Positions 11,227-19,293 of a DNA stretch of 64,000 nucleotides are shown piece after piece (the first letter of the stretch is position 1; each line of letters starts with the position of its first letter). The DNA is from JALSHZ01 sp964614535 (lineage in GTDB: Bacteria; Pseudomonadota; Gammaproteobacteria; UWMA-0217). The stretch is taken from contig CAZTOZ010000016.1 in assembly GCA_964614535.1 (NCBI GenBank), positions 62,001-126,000 on the forward strand, written 5' to 3'. Position numbers and translations under genes: made by a program. The notes below the pieces were generated by a model that was not told the origin of the DNA, made no database searches, and saw only the letters and a program-made list of their open reading frames with translations.

Positions 11227-12129
11227 CTATCCCTCCGGGCCGGGACCATCGTCCAGACCGTTGAGCCGACGCAGAACCCGCAGCACGGCGGAAGAGTCGA
11301 GTTCACCGCCCCCGCTGCCGACCAGCGCATTGACCCACTGGGCCGCCTGAGCCGCACCCGGCAACGCCACCCCGGCCTGCGCCGCGGCATTGAGGGCGAT
11401 CCCCAGGTCTTTCTGGTGCAGAAGGGCCTTGAAACCCGGCGCGTAGTCGTCTTCGAGCATCCGCCGGCCATGGACGTCCAGGACGCGGGACGAGGCGAAA
11501 CCACCGAGCAGCGCCTCCCGCACCCGGGCGGCATCGACGCCGCTGGCCTCGCAGAGCACGAAGGCCTCGGCCACGGCGGCGATGGTCTGGGCCACGACGA
11601 TCTGGTTGCAGGCCTTGCAAAGCTGGCCCGCGCCAGGCCCGCCGACATGGACGACGCGCTCACCCACCACCCGCAACAGAGGATCGACGCGGGCCAGCGC
11701 CGCCGCCTCGCCACCGACCATGATCGACAGGGTTCCCGCCTTTGCCCCCGCCTCGCCACCGGAGACCGGCGCATCCACCAGGTCGATGCCAGCCCCGGCC
11801 AAGCGGGCAGCGATGTGCCGCGCCGCCTGCGGATCGATCGTACTGTGATCGACGACGATGCTGCCGGGCCGAAGATGCTCGATGAGCCCACCCTCTCCGA
11901 TCGTCAGCGCTTCCACATCAGGGGTATCCGAGACATTGAGGAAAACCACATCGACCGCCCGCGCCAGATCGGCCAACGACGCGGCCGCCCGGGCACCGGC
12001 CGCCACCAGCGGCTGCAAGGTCTCGGCGCGCCGCGCCCAGACCCGAACGACATATCCTGCCTCGAGCAGATGGAGCGCCATCGGGCGCCCCATGATACCG
12101 AGGCCGATATAGCCAACCGTCAATGTCAT
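11227..12129 (-). CDS. NAD(P)-dependent beta-hydroxyacid dehydrogenase (HIBADH/tartronate semialdehyde reductase family)
   Basis: 300 residues, the family's usual length. ATG at 12127-12129 is preceded by GGAGGAAC, a strong ribosome-binding site. The Rossmann motif GYIGLGIMGRPMA, the substrate loop DAPVSGGEAGAKAG and the catalytic-lysine region GAGQLCKACNQ are visible. Members reduce tartronate or succinate semialdehyde, or oxidise 3-hydroxyisobutyrate, and sequence reading cannot decide which. A glycerate 2-kinase at 60.3 kb in the same window makes a tartronate-semialdehyde/glycerate role possible, but the two genes are not linked. Confidence 0.85.
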   Translation of the reverse strand: MTLTVGYIGLGIMGRPMALHLLEAGYVVRVWARRAETLQPLVAAGARAAASLADLARAVDVVFLNVSDTPDVEALTIGEGGLIEHLRPGSIVVDHSTIDPQAARHIAARLAGAGIDLVDAPVSGGEAGAKAGTLSIMVGGEAAALARVDPLLRVVGERVVHVGGPGAGQLCKACNQIVVAQTIAAVAEAFVLCEASGVDAARVREALLGGFASSRVLDVHGRRMLEDDYAPGFKALLHQKDLGIALNAAAQAGVALPGAAQAAQWVNALVGSGGGELDSSAVLRVLRRLNGLDDGPGPEG

Positions 12130-12233
12130 CGCTTGTTCCTCCATCGCAATGCCCGGCGCGGGCGGACGATCGGGAGCCGGAGGGGATCGGAGAGATTCCC
12201 CCAATAATCCCGCCTCCTCATGAAATATTCGGG

Positions 12234-13211
12234 CTAGTGGAAATCACCACCGGGGTGGTAGCGCAGCGCAAAATGGACGGTGACATCGGGCGAGCGCCCG
12301 CGGAAGAAGTCGTCGACGACGGCAAAATCGGCATAGAGGTTTTGCCGCAGCCGCACCGACAGACCACCCGACAGCATCAACACCTTGTCGAAGAAGCGGA
12401 TATGGGTCTTGCGGAACATGCTGCCGTGGTGATCCATCTGCAATTTGAAACGCAGCGACGGTTTCGCCAGATACTCGACACCCAACCCCCCGAACAGTAC
12501 GAAATGGCGTTGCTGGTCGGGCAGGATGTCACCGCTTCCCAGCGCCGAGAAGCCAAAATCGCCATTGACCAGCCAGCGTTCGCTCAGCCGGGTGGAGGCG
12601 GAGAACCAATTGGCATAGTCCACCGAACCGCTGCCGAGCAGCTTGTCGGAATCCCCGGTGGGCAGCTTGAACTGCAGATAGAGCGCGAGGCGGTCGGGGC
12701 CGTCCCGCTGCCACTGGTAGCCCAGCAGCATCGCAATGTCCCCGAGACCGGAGACGCCCTCGGAAAAGCTGAGCAGATCCTTGCCGTCGCGCCGATAGAG
12801 AAAGGCGATGTCGCTGCCGACCGCTTCGCCGTCGGCGCCGGGAAATTCGCTTTCACTGCCACCAAGAATGCCACCCAACCCCTGGTCGTCGTGCCGGATC
12901 AGCGGAATGTGCAAACCCAGCGCCCAGTTGTGGGCCAGCCCGCGAAAGAACATCAGGTCGGTGCGCGCCGTCTCTCCCTTGATGACCAGATACTCGTAAT
13001 CGTCCGGCGCCCCTTCGCTGCGGGTGGTACGGCTGCGCGAATAGGAGACGAAGCCCCGCCACTGTCCGTCGTCGGGCAACTCCGAATAGGCCTTCATCGG
13101 CAAACCGTAAGGAAGCACCAATGGATTCTGGTCACGGATCTGGAACAGGCCGGCTTGCACCGGTGACAACGGCAGGCACAGCAGCAAGAGGCATAGCGTT
13201 CTGCGAATCAT
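12234..13211 (-). CDS. DUF3187-family outer-membrane protein
   Basis: 325 residues from ATG 13209-13211. A clear signal peptide (MIRRTLCLLLLCLPLSPVQA) precedes the mature sequence. The rest has alternating hydrophobic residues and aromatic ends typical of a transmembrane beta-barrel, including RDQNPL near the mature N-terminus and FALRY near the C-terminus. This matches the DUF3187 family as I recall it; its function is unknown. It lies between the dehydrogenase and the SCP2-like/FadL pair on the same strand, and all may concern the cell envelope. Confidence 0.65.
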   Translation of the reverse strand: MIRRTLCLLLLCLPLSPVQAGLFQIRDQNPLVLPYGLPMKAYSELPDDGQWRGFVSYSRSRTTRSEGAPDDYEYLVIKGETARTDLMFFRGLAHNWALGLHIPLIRHDDQGLGGILGGSESEFPGADGEAVGSDIAFLYRRDGKDLLSFSEGVSGLGDIAMLLGYQWQRDGPDRLALYLQFKLPTGDSDKLLGSGSVDYANWFSASTRLSERWLVNGDFGFSALGSGDILPDQQRHFVLFGGLGVEYLAKPSLRFKLQMDHHGSMFRKTHIRFFDKVLMLSGGLSVRLRQNLYADFAVVDDFFRGRSPDVTVHFALRYHPGGDFH

Positions 13212-13311
13212 CGATCGAAACTCACAAAAATGGGCCGGTGGGAGCCGGCCCAATATACGCTATTGTGTCTGTCGGATGGGAGCGGCGTCAGGGTATTGCC
13301 GCGGAGGCCCG

Positions 13312-13821
13312 CTATTTGCACTCGCCCTTTTCACCACCGATATCGCCAGTGAGCTTGAGGAACGCGCCAAACGGCCCCATCACGCTCATCGCTTCCATCT
13401 TCGGGCCGGTGAACTTCAGCTTGCCGGTGGCCATCGCCCCCATCGCACCGCAACCGAACTTGGCCGCGCCGATGCAGGTCCAGTGTTTGTCGGTGGCGTG
13501 CATCACATAGTCCATCTTCGGATCGAACGCCTTGCCATCCGGCTTGCCCCCATAGGTGCAGACCGCCTTGCCATCCTTCGGCTCGATGGTGAGCTGGATC
13601 TTGGAATCCGGGCCACACTCGGTACGGTACATCTGTACCAGCTTGTATCCCCGGCCACCATTGTTGCCCATCCAGTCACCCGCCAGCTCCTTGGTCAGGG
13701 TCTCGCTGGCATTCCAGCCCTCACAGGCTTTCTTGGCCCACGCCTCGTCCATGAAGGACATGGCGGAGGCCATGGTCGGCGCGCCGACGATCAGCGCCAT
13801 CAAAGCAATTTTCTTGTACAT
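13312..13821 (-). CDS. Periplasmic SCP2-like lipid-binding protein (tentative)
   Basis: 169 residues. ATG at 13819-13821 has GAGGATA upstream. A signal peptide (MYKKIALMALIVGAPTMASA) is followed by a small domain ending in GKLKFTGPKMEAMSVMGPFGAFLKLTG, a pattern I associate with SCP2 sterol-carrier-type proteins in sulfur-oxidising Gammaproteobacteria. Six cysteines, an even number, suit disulfide bonding in the periplasm. It is 76 bases downstream of fadL on the same strand, which suggests a carrier for hydrophobic cargo crossing the periplasm. The fold assignment is tentative. Confidence 0.5.
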   Translation of the reverse strand: MYKKIALMALIVGAPTMASAMSFMDEAWAKKACEGWNASETLTKELAGDWMGNNGGRGYKLVQMYRTECGPDSKIQLTIEPKDGKAVCTYGGKPDGKAFDPKMDYVMHATDKHWTCIGAAKFGCGAMGAMATGKLKFTGPKMEAMSVMGPFGAFLKLTGDIGGEKGECK

Positions 13822-13897
13822 GATAGATATCCTCTCATCCTCCAATGGTGAACTCGCCACCCCGACAGGCGGGATGGCGTTGGTCTGGCCACGTCGA

Positions 13898-15385
13898 TCA
13901 ATAGCGGTACGAGTACATGACCTGGATGTTGGTCTGCGAATGGGTCGATTCCACCTGGGTCTGGCTGTTGGTCTGATCCACCTCGGGCGCGAACACCAGC
14001 GAACCTGCGATGGAGTGGGCATCGCTGAACTTGTAGGTGGCACCCATCGTGACGTGGTTCTTGATGATCGCCGGGAACAGCGCGTTCAGATACTTGTCCG
14101 GCACCGGATTGTTGGCCAGGTTGAGCCCGCCACGAACGGTGAGCTGGTCGTTCACTTCGTACGCCGCGCCCAGCTTGATCACGGTCTGGTCATCCCACTC
14201 CTGCTTCATCGTGACATCGACCGATGCGCCACCGAACCCGGGCACCGTCTTGTCGACGGTGAAGTTCAGATTGAAGTCCTTCATCACACCGGACCAGTCG
14301 ATCTGCGTGATATCGGCCGCCAGCAGCCACTTGTCGACCTTGTAGGCCATGCCAAGCGTAAAGGTGGCCGGAAACTGAAAATCCTTGACGGTGTAGGTGC
14401 CCGGCAGATTGAGCGGGACGGAGCCACCGCCTTGCGTCGGCATCGTGGCGGGCTGGCCGGTGGCACCATCGATGATCGCCATCGTCCCTTTACCGTCCCA
14501 GTCGTCCATCGCGGTCTCGGCCTGATAGGCGCCCCCGATCGAGAGCTCTGGAGAAACCTGGAAGAGGAAGCCCAGCCGGGCGCTGAAACCGGCACCCTTG
14601 GTCTTGCCGGAGAAGTCATCGTCGTTGGAGAAGTCGAACACCGCAAACTTGCCGTTCGGATCCACCGGCCCGGTGGGGTTCTGCTGGCTCTGGAAAACGC
14701 CACCGAGCCCCTGCACGAGCGAGCCACTGGCGCTGCCCAGCGCATTGCCCGCCCCCGGCATGAAATCGAAGAAGGAACCCGGACCGGCACTGGGGTTGCC
14801 ATTCTGGTCGGGCACCAACATGGGCATGCCCATGATCAGATCCATCCCGCCCCAGACATACTGCAACGTGCCGCCAATGGAGAGCTGGTTGTTGACCTGA
14901 TAGGAGGCCGGCAGCAGGAAGGCGCCGACGCCCACTTCGGAGCGGGCGCCCTTCATCTTAGAGTTCTTGTCGTACTCTTCGTACTCTGTCCCCATGCCCC
15001 CCTGGGAGAACACGCCAATGCCATAGCTGACCTGGCCGTTGCGGGTTGCCCAACCGGCGGCGGGCATCAGGTAGAGGTCACCATCGGAACCCACGCTGGT
15101 CTTGGCGGTGGGGGAGGTCGGAACCGTTGCCGAGACGTCCGGCTGCAGGAAACCGAGGCTCACGTCGATCCGCGAGGCGCCATCCTTCATCAGGCTCAGC
15201 GTCGCCGGATTGCCCACCATGGCGGCAGCGCCATTGTCGAAGGCCATGGCCGCGCCACCCATGGCGGTGGACTCCGGGCCGTAACCTTCCATCAGCATGC
15301 CATTGGTCGCCCAGGCCGAAGAGGCAACGCATGCGGTGACCACAGCCGCTGCAATCGAGGTTAAACGTAGTTTGCCGTGCATCAT
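13898..15385 (-). CDS. fadL: OmpP1/FadL-family outer-membrane transporter
   Basis: 495 residues. The start ATG-ATG at 15380-15385 follows AAGGAGG at seven bases. A signal peptide ends at SSAWA, and the mature N-terminus TNGMLMEGYG resembles the FadL N-terminal plug. The remainder is a beta-barrel with N-P-A-T-L and other FadL signatures, ending in YSYRY. FadL proteins move fatty acids and other hydrophobic compounds across the outer membrane. Which substrate this one carries is not visible. The SCP2-like gene follows directly. Confidence 0.85.
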   Translation of the reverse strand: MMHGKLRLTSIAAAVVTACVASSAWATNGMLMEGYGPESTAMGGAAMAFDNGAAAMVGNPATLSLMKDGASRIDVSLGFLQPDVSATVPTSPTAKTSVGSDGDLYLMPAAGWATRNGQVSYGIGVFSQGGMGTEYEEYDKNSKMKGARSEVGVGAFLLPASYQVNNQLSIGGTLQYVWGGMDLIMGMPMLVPDQNGNPSAGPGSFFDFMPGAGNALGSASGSLVQGLGGVFQSQQNPTGPVDPNGKFAVFDFSNDDDFSGKTKGAGFSARLGFLFQVSPELSIGGAYQAETAMDDWDGKGTMAIIDGATGQPATMPTQGGGSVPLNLPGTYTVKDFQFPATFTLGMAYKVDKWLLAADITQIDWSGVMKDFNLNFTVDKTVPGFGGASVDVTMKQEWDDQTVIKLGAAYEVNDQLTVRGGLNLANNPVPDKYLNALFPAIIKNHVTMGATYKFSDAHSIAGSLVFAPEVDQTNSQTQVESTHSQTNIQVMYSYRY

Positions 15386-15484
15386 AGAAGTTCCTCCTTC
15401 AGGGATTTCTCGGGGGTTGCTCCCCGCTAGATAAGAAACTGCTAATATTCTGATTTGATTAGAATTTTTCGCAGATTGATGACT

Positions 15485-15512
15485 TTTTATACCCCTGTGA
15501 GACGCAAGTCAA
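15485..15512 (-). promoter_or_regulatory. Candidate sigma70 promoter for fadL
   Basis: On the minus strand TTGACT (15507-15512) is followed after 15-16 bases by TATAAA/ATAAAA (15485-15491), in an AT-rich patch about 100 bases before the fadL start. The spacing is slightly short of 17. Confidence 0.4.
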
Positions 15513-15608
15513 ACTTCCGGCGGAAGCAGCAGCGGCAAGGTTTTTCGGCGGTTTCACAGCGCCTTGGAATTTAAGGAATTTTTACAATCCCGGAAAATTC
15601 GTGCCAAG

Positions 15609-16490
15609 ATGAAACCGATGCTCCCCCTGCCCTTTCCCCCGACCACCGACTACGCGGCATGGCGCCGACGCAAGCTCGCCGAGGCACGTTCGGCGCCTCC
15701 TGTCCATGAGCTGGCCGATCCGTCGAATCCGACGGCCATCGATCTGGCCGCGATCACGGCACAGGTCACCCGACGGGGCTTCGCCCTCTACCGACTGCCC
15801 CCCGGCTTCCGGGCCTCGCGCCAGTGGCTGATCGAGTTCGGCCGACATTTCGGGCTGACGCGGCTGGACAGCAATCTCTGCAGCGATGCCGACGGCATTT
15901 CGACCCTGCGCGACACCCCGGAACAGCCGCGCCGGCGCAGCTACGTCCCCTACACCAACCGCCCGCTGAACTGGCATACCGACGGCTACTACAATCCGGC
16001 GGACCAGCAGATCGGCGCCTTCATCCTCCACTGCGTCCAGGATGCCGCCCACGGCGGCGAGAACGGCCTGATGGATCCGGCACTGGCGTGGCTGCGGCTC
16101 TACGACGAAGACCCGGCCTTCGTCGAGGCGCTCAGCCATCCCGGGGCGATGTCGATTCCCCCCAACACCGAAGACGGCAAGGAGATTCACGGCTGGATCA
16201 GCGGCCCGGTCTTCAGTTTCCGCCGCGACTGGGGGCGGCTGCACATGCGTTATACGGCGCGCAGGCGCAACATCCGCTGGCGCGATGATCCCACAACCTC
16301 CAAGGCGGTGGCGTTTCTTCAAAATCTGCTGGAATCGGGGGAGAATGACGTCGTCTGGCTCCGCCTGGCGCCCGGCGAGGGGGTCATCAGCAACAACGCG
16401 CTCCATTGCCGCAAGGGCTTCACCGACGCCCCCGGCCGCAAACGGCTCTACTACCGGGCCAGATACTTCGATTCCATCGGGAGACCCTGA
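15609..16490 (+). CDS. TauD/TfdA-family Fe(II)/2-oxoglutarate dioxygenase
   Basis: 293 residues. The facial-triad motif H-x-D is in NWHTDGYYNP, and the distal histidine in NNALHCRKGF is followed by the 2-oxoglutarate arginine in RLYYRARYF. All key residues are therefore present. The family hydroxylates taurine, sulfonates, betaines and related small molecules; the substrate here is unknown. ATG at 15609 is chosen because the upstream codons in frame lack family sequence. It begins a tight plus-strand run with a 62-residue ORF (two-base gap) and a Cas6-like gene. Confidence 0.82.
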   Translation: MKPMLPLPFPPTTDYAAWRRRKLAEARSAPPVHELADPSNPTAIDLAAITAQVTRRGFALYRLPPGFRASRQWLIEFGRHFGLTRLDSNLCSDADGISTLRDTPEQPRRRSYVPYTNRPLNWHTDGYYNPADQQIGAFILHCVQDAAHGGENGLMDPALAWLRLYDEDPAFVEALSHPGAMSIPPNTEDGKEIHGWISGPVFSFRRDWGRLHMRYTARRRNIRWRDDPTTSKAVAFLQNLLESGENDVVWLRLAPGEGVISNNALHCRKGFTDAPGRKRLYYRARYFDSIGRP

Positions 16491-16492
16491 AC

Positions 16493-16681
16493 ATGCTCTG
16501 GATCAGCGAACTGCTGCTGCAACGGCACGACCTCGAATCGTTCGAGGATCTGAAAAAGGCCGTCGAGGACCGTGCCCGCGAGGGTGAGATCCACTTCGGC
16601 CTGGATGTCAAACCTCCCTTCTCCGACACCCCGGAGGATTGGGAGGTGGTGCTCGAAACCGCCTTTTCATCGGCACGTTAG
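16493..16681 (+). CDS. Small conserved-looking protein, 62 residues, unknown
   Basis: ATG at 16493 lies two bases after the TauD-like stop and has GGGAG nine bases upstream. The protein is acidic and helical, opening MLWISELLLQRHDLESF and containing PPFSDTPEDWE. No domain is recognised. The ribosome-binding site, tight spacing to both neighbours (11 bases to the Cas6-like start) and the codon pattern make it a real gene. Co-translation suggests a functional link with one of the two neighbours. Confidence 0.6.
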   Translation: MLWISELLLQRHDLESFEDLKKAVEDRAREGEIHFGLDVKPPFSDTPEDWEVVLETAFSSAR

Positions 16682-16692
16682 CGGGGCCGGCG

Positions 16693-17388
16693 ATGACGAA
16701 CCTCTACTGGCAGGACGACGAGGAGAACGAACCGGTCGAAAGCGACGACGATGTGGTCGATGTCGTCTACCGTCTCGACTGCAAGACGATCCCGATCGAC
16801 CACGCCCAGGCGCTCTGCGACGCGCTGCACGAGGCGCTGCCATGGATCGCCGACGAAGAGCGTGTCGCCATCCACACCATCCACATCGCCGAGGCCGCCA
16901 ACGGCTGGGTGCGGTCCGAGGAGGACGGGCTGTTGCAACTGTCGCGCCGCACCCGCTTCCAGCTGCGCGTTCCCGCACACCGCATCGCCGACGCGCTGGC
17001 GCTGGAAGGCACCACGCTGGACATCGCCGGCCACCCGATGACCATTGGCGCCGGCAACGTCAGGAAGCTCGCCAAACTCACCACCATCTTCTCCCGCTAC
17101 ATGGCCGCCGACGAGGTCGACGACGAAGGCCGCTACATGGAAAACGTCTACGAGCTGTTGCTGGAGAAGGGCATCAAACCGAAGAAGATGATGGCCGGCC
17201 GCAAACATGTGATCCAGACCACCGACGGCCCCCTGCCCAGCCGGATGCTGATGCTGGCCGAGCTGGAGCTGGACGCCTCACTGCGGCTGCAGAAGGAAGG
17301 GCTCGGTCCCGGCCGTAAACTGGGCTGCGGAATCTTCATCCCGCACAAGGGCATCGAAGCGGTGAACAAGGCGCAGAAGAACCGCTGA
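16693..17388 (+). CDS. Orphan Cas6/Cmx6-like RAMP protein
   Basis: 231 residues. After an acidic N-terminal tail (residues 1-22) the core starts VDVVYRLDCKTIPIDHAQAL, and the C-terminus carries a glycine-rich loop G-L-G-x-G-R-x-L-G-C-G-I-F-x-P. Together these resemble the Cas6 group named Cmx6 (type I-MYXAN), the endoribonuclease that cuts CRISPR precursor RNA. Histidines at about residues 64 and 67 (IHTIHIAE) are possible catalytic residues. No CRISPR repeat array and no other cas gene occurs in this window, so if the fold is right it is an isolated Cas6-like RNase or RNA-binding protein. The similarity is from memory of the family and was not computed. Confidence 0.6.
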   Translation: MTNLYWQDDEENEPVESDDDVVDVVYRLDCKTIPIDHAQALCDALHEALPWIADEERVAIHTIHIAEAANGWVRSEEDGLLQLSRRTRFQLRVPAHRIADALALEGTTLDIAGHPMTIGAGNVRKLAKLTTIFSRYMAADEVDDEGRYMENVYELLLEKGIKPKKMMAGRKHVIQTTDGPLPSRMLMLAELELDASLRLQKEGLGPGRKLGCGIFIPHKGIEAVNKAQKNR

Positions 17389-17561
17389 CCCCGACCTCCC
17401 ATCGGGAGGGCCTGCCGGCAATGCTCTCTATCACCAATAGGGGGGTGTAATTTGGGCGTTCATCGGGTACAAATAGCGGATCGAATTCAACTGGCCGGAG
17501 CGCGGCGGCGCCTGCAAGCCCAGCCGGTACGACCATCAACTGCACTATTGAGGTAACCATC

Positions 17562-17765
17562 ATGAGCAGCAAGAAAGAGATGATCCAGAAGATGCTGGAG
17601 ATGCAAAAGAAGTTCATCGCGTATGAGCACGAGCACGGCGTCGATCCGAAGGACTACTTCTCCCCCGAGTCTGGCCATCCGCTGGATGGCTATCGCCAGG
17701 AGTATCGCGACCTGGCCATGGCCGTGGTCGAGGCTGCTCACGAAGAGGTCGGTTCCCAGCCGTAA
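17562..17765 (+). CDS. Small hypothetical protein, 67 residues
   Basis: ATG at 17562 is preceded by GAGGTAACC, a good ribosome-binding site, and the gene ends just before a strong terminator. The sequence starts with a Lys/Met-rich amphipathic helix (KKEMIQKMLEMQKKF) and continues with DPKDYFSP and a second helix. No domain is recognised. It is cytoplasmic and soluble by composition. It is the last gene of the plus-strand run that includes the TauD-like and Cas6-like genes, but a 173-base gap separates it from them. Confidence 0.7.
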   Translation: MSSKKEMIQKMLEMQKKFIAYEHEHGVDPKDYFSPESGHPLDGYRQEYRDLAMAVVEAAHEEVGSQP

Positions 17766-17787
17766 GCTGGAGACCCCGCCCGAACAG

Positions 17788-17817
17788 AAAAAAGGCCGTC
17801 GAACGACGGCCTTTTTT
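17788..17817. terminator. Bidirectional rho-independent terminator
   Basis: AAAAAA-GGCCGTCG-AA-CGACGGCC-TTTTTT forms a perfect 8-bp stem with A- and T-runs on both sides. It serves both the 67-residue ORF and the converging M17 aminopeptidase gene. Confidence 0.93.
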
Positions 17818-17839
17818 CTGCCCGCCAGCCGGCCCCGCT

Positions 17840-19261
17840 TTACCCCCCACCACCGTAGCGCCGGCGCAGCACCTCGAACATCGCCCGCACCCCCATCGCC
17901 TCGCCACCCTCGGGATGGCCCGGCGTGCCGCTGGTGTTCCACGCCATCATGTCGAAATGCAGCCAGGCGATGCCGTCGTCGACGAAGCGCTGCAGGAACA
18001 GCGCGGCGACGATGGCACCGGCATAGGGACTGGAAGCGCAGTTGACCAGATCGGCGAAGCGACTCTTGAGCATCGTTTCATAGGGTTTGTGCAACGGCAG
18101 TCGCCAGACCGGGTCGTGCTTTTGCCGGGCGGCGGCCAGCAATTCGTCGGCGAGCGCCTCGTCGTTACCGAAGAAAGCGGCGATGCCGGTACCAACGGCA
18201 GAGCGGGCCGCGCCGGTGAGGGTGGCGTAGTCGATCAACAGGTCGGGGCGTTCGTCCGACGCATCGGCGAGCGCATCACAGAGCACCAGCCGCCCCTCGG
18301 CGTCGGTGTTGTCGATCTCCACCGTCAGCCCCTTGCGCGTCCTGACCACGTCGCCCGGGCGGAAGGCGTCGCCGGAGACGGCATTGTCCACCGCCGGTAT
18401 CAGCACCCGCAGGCGGACCGGCAGCCCGACGGCCATCACCAGCGTCGCCAACCCAAGCACATGGGCGGCACCTCCCATATCCTTCTGCATCAGCCGCATC
18501 GCATTGGCTGGCTTGAGATCGAGCCCGCCGGTATCGAAGCAGACCCCCTTGCCCACCAGCGTCAGCTTCGGTGCCTCATGCTCCCCCCAACGCAGATCGA
18601 TCAGCCGCGGCACGTGCACCGAGGCGCGGCCGACCATGTGGATCGTCGGATAGTTCTGCTCCAGCAACGCCTCGCCGACCACCTCACGACACTCGGCGCC
18701 GAAGCGCGCCGCCAGCCCGCGGGCGGCGGCAGCCAGGTCGGCCGGCATCATTTCGTTGGGCGCGGTATTGATGAGGTCACGAACGAGATAGAGCGCATCG
18801 ACCTCGGCTGCCAGCCGGTCGGCCACCGCACCGACCACGAGCCGGGGAGGCTGCCCGGCATCGTCCCGATAGCGGGTGAAGCGGTAGGCCGCCAACGCCC
18901 AGCCGATGGCCAGCTCGTGGCGCAATCGGTCCTCCCAGTCCTCTTCCAGGCGGTAGTCCCCCGCCGGCAGCGAGTCGGCCGCGCCGGCCAGCGTCCAGGT
19001 GTCGACCGGCTCGTCGCCCCGGCCGACCAGCACCCCAACGAGGGAGCCATCGGCGCCGGGCAGCGGGCAGAGGCTACCGGCGGCAGCCTCGAAACCCTGC
19101 CCCTCGGCCCAGCGGCGCGACGGCGGATCGAGCTCGGCCAGCACCGCGTCGAGTTCGGCGCTGGCGACGATACGCAGCGGCACGGCGTGCCCGCTGCCGG
19201 CAACGAAACAGTCTGGCAGTGACAAGGGAATCCCCTCCGGTTGGTGGCAAGCGGCTATCAT
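17840..19261 (-). CDS. M17-family leucyl aminopeptidase
   Basis: 473 residues. The signature NTDAEGRL, the metal-binding stretch GKGVCFDTGGLDLKP and the MQKDMGGAAH segment are intact, as in dizinc M17 aminopeptidases that trim N-terminal residues from peptides. It resembles the shorter PepB-like/PepA-like branch with a diverged N-terminal domain rather than classical PepA. The ATG at 19261 is used. It is divergent from the ABC exporter genes, only 32 bases away, so promoters must overlap. Confidence 0.87.
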   Translation of the reverse strand: MIAACHQPEGIPLSLPDCFVAGSGHAVPLRIVASAELDAVLAELDPPSRRWAEGQGFEAAAGSLCPLPGADGSLVGVLVGRGDEPVDTWTLAGAADSLPAGDYRLEEDWEDRLRHELAIGWALAAYRFTRYRDDAGQPPRLVVGAVADRLAAEVDALYLVRDLINTAPNEMMPADLAAAARGLAARFGAECREVVGEALLEQNYPTIHMVGRASVHVPRLIDLRWGEHEAPKLTLVGKGVCFDTGGLDLKPANAMRLMQKDMGGAAHVLGLATLVMAVGLPVRLRVLIPAVDNAVSGDAFRPGDVVRTRKGLTVEIDNTDAEGRLVLCDALADASDERPDLLIDYATLTGAARSAVGTGIAAFFGNDEALADELLAAARQKHDPVWRLPLHKPYETMLKSRFADLVNCASSPYAGAIVAALFLQRFVDDGIAWLHFDMMAWNTSGTPGHPEGGEAMGVRAMFEVLRRRYGGGG

Positions 19262-19293
19262 ATACCGCCCCGAGACGACGGATCACCCGCCCG

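Noticed and set aside
15564..17765. CRISPR array near the Cas6-like gene
   Set aside because: No regularly spaced direct repeats were seen here or elsewhere in the window.
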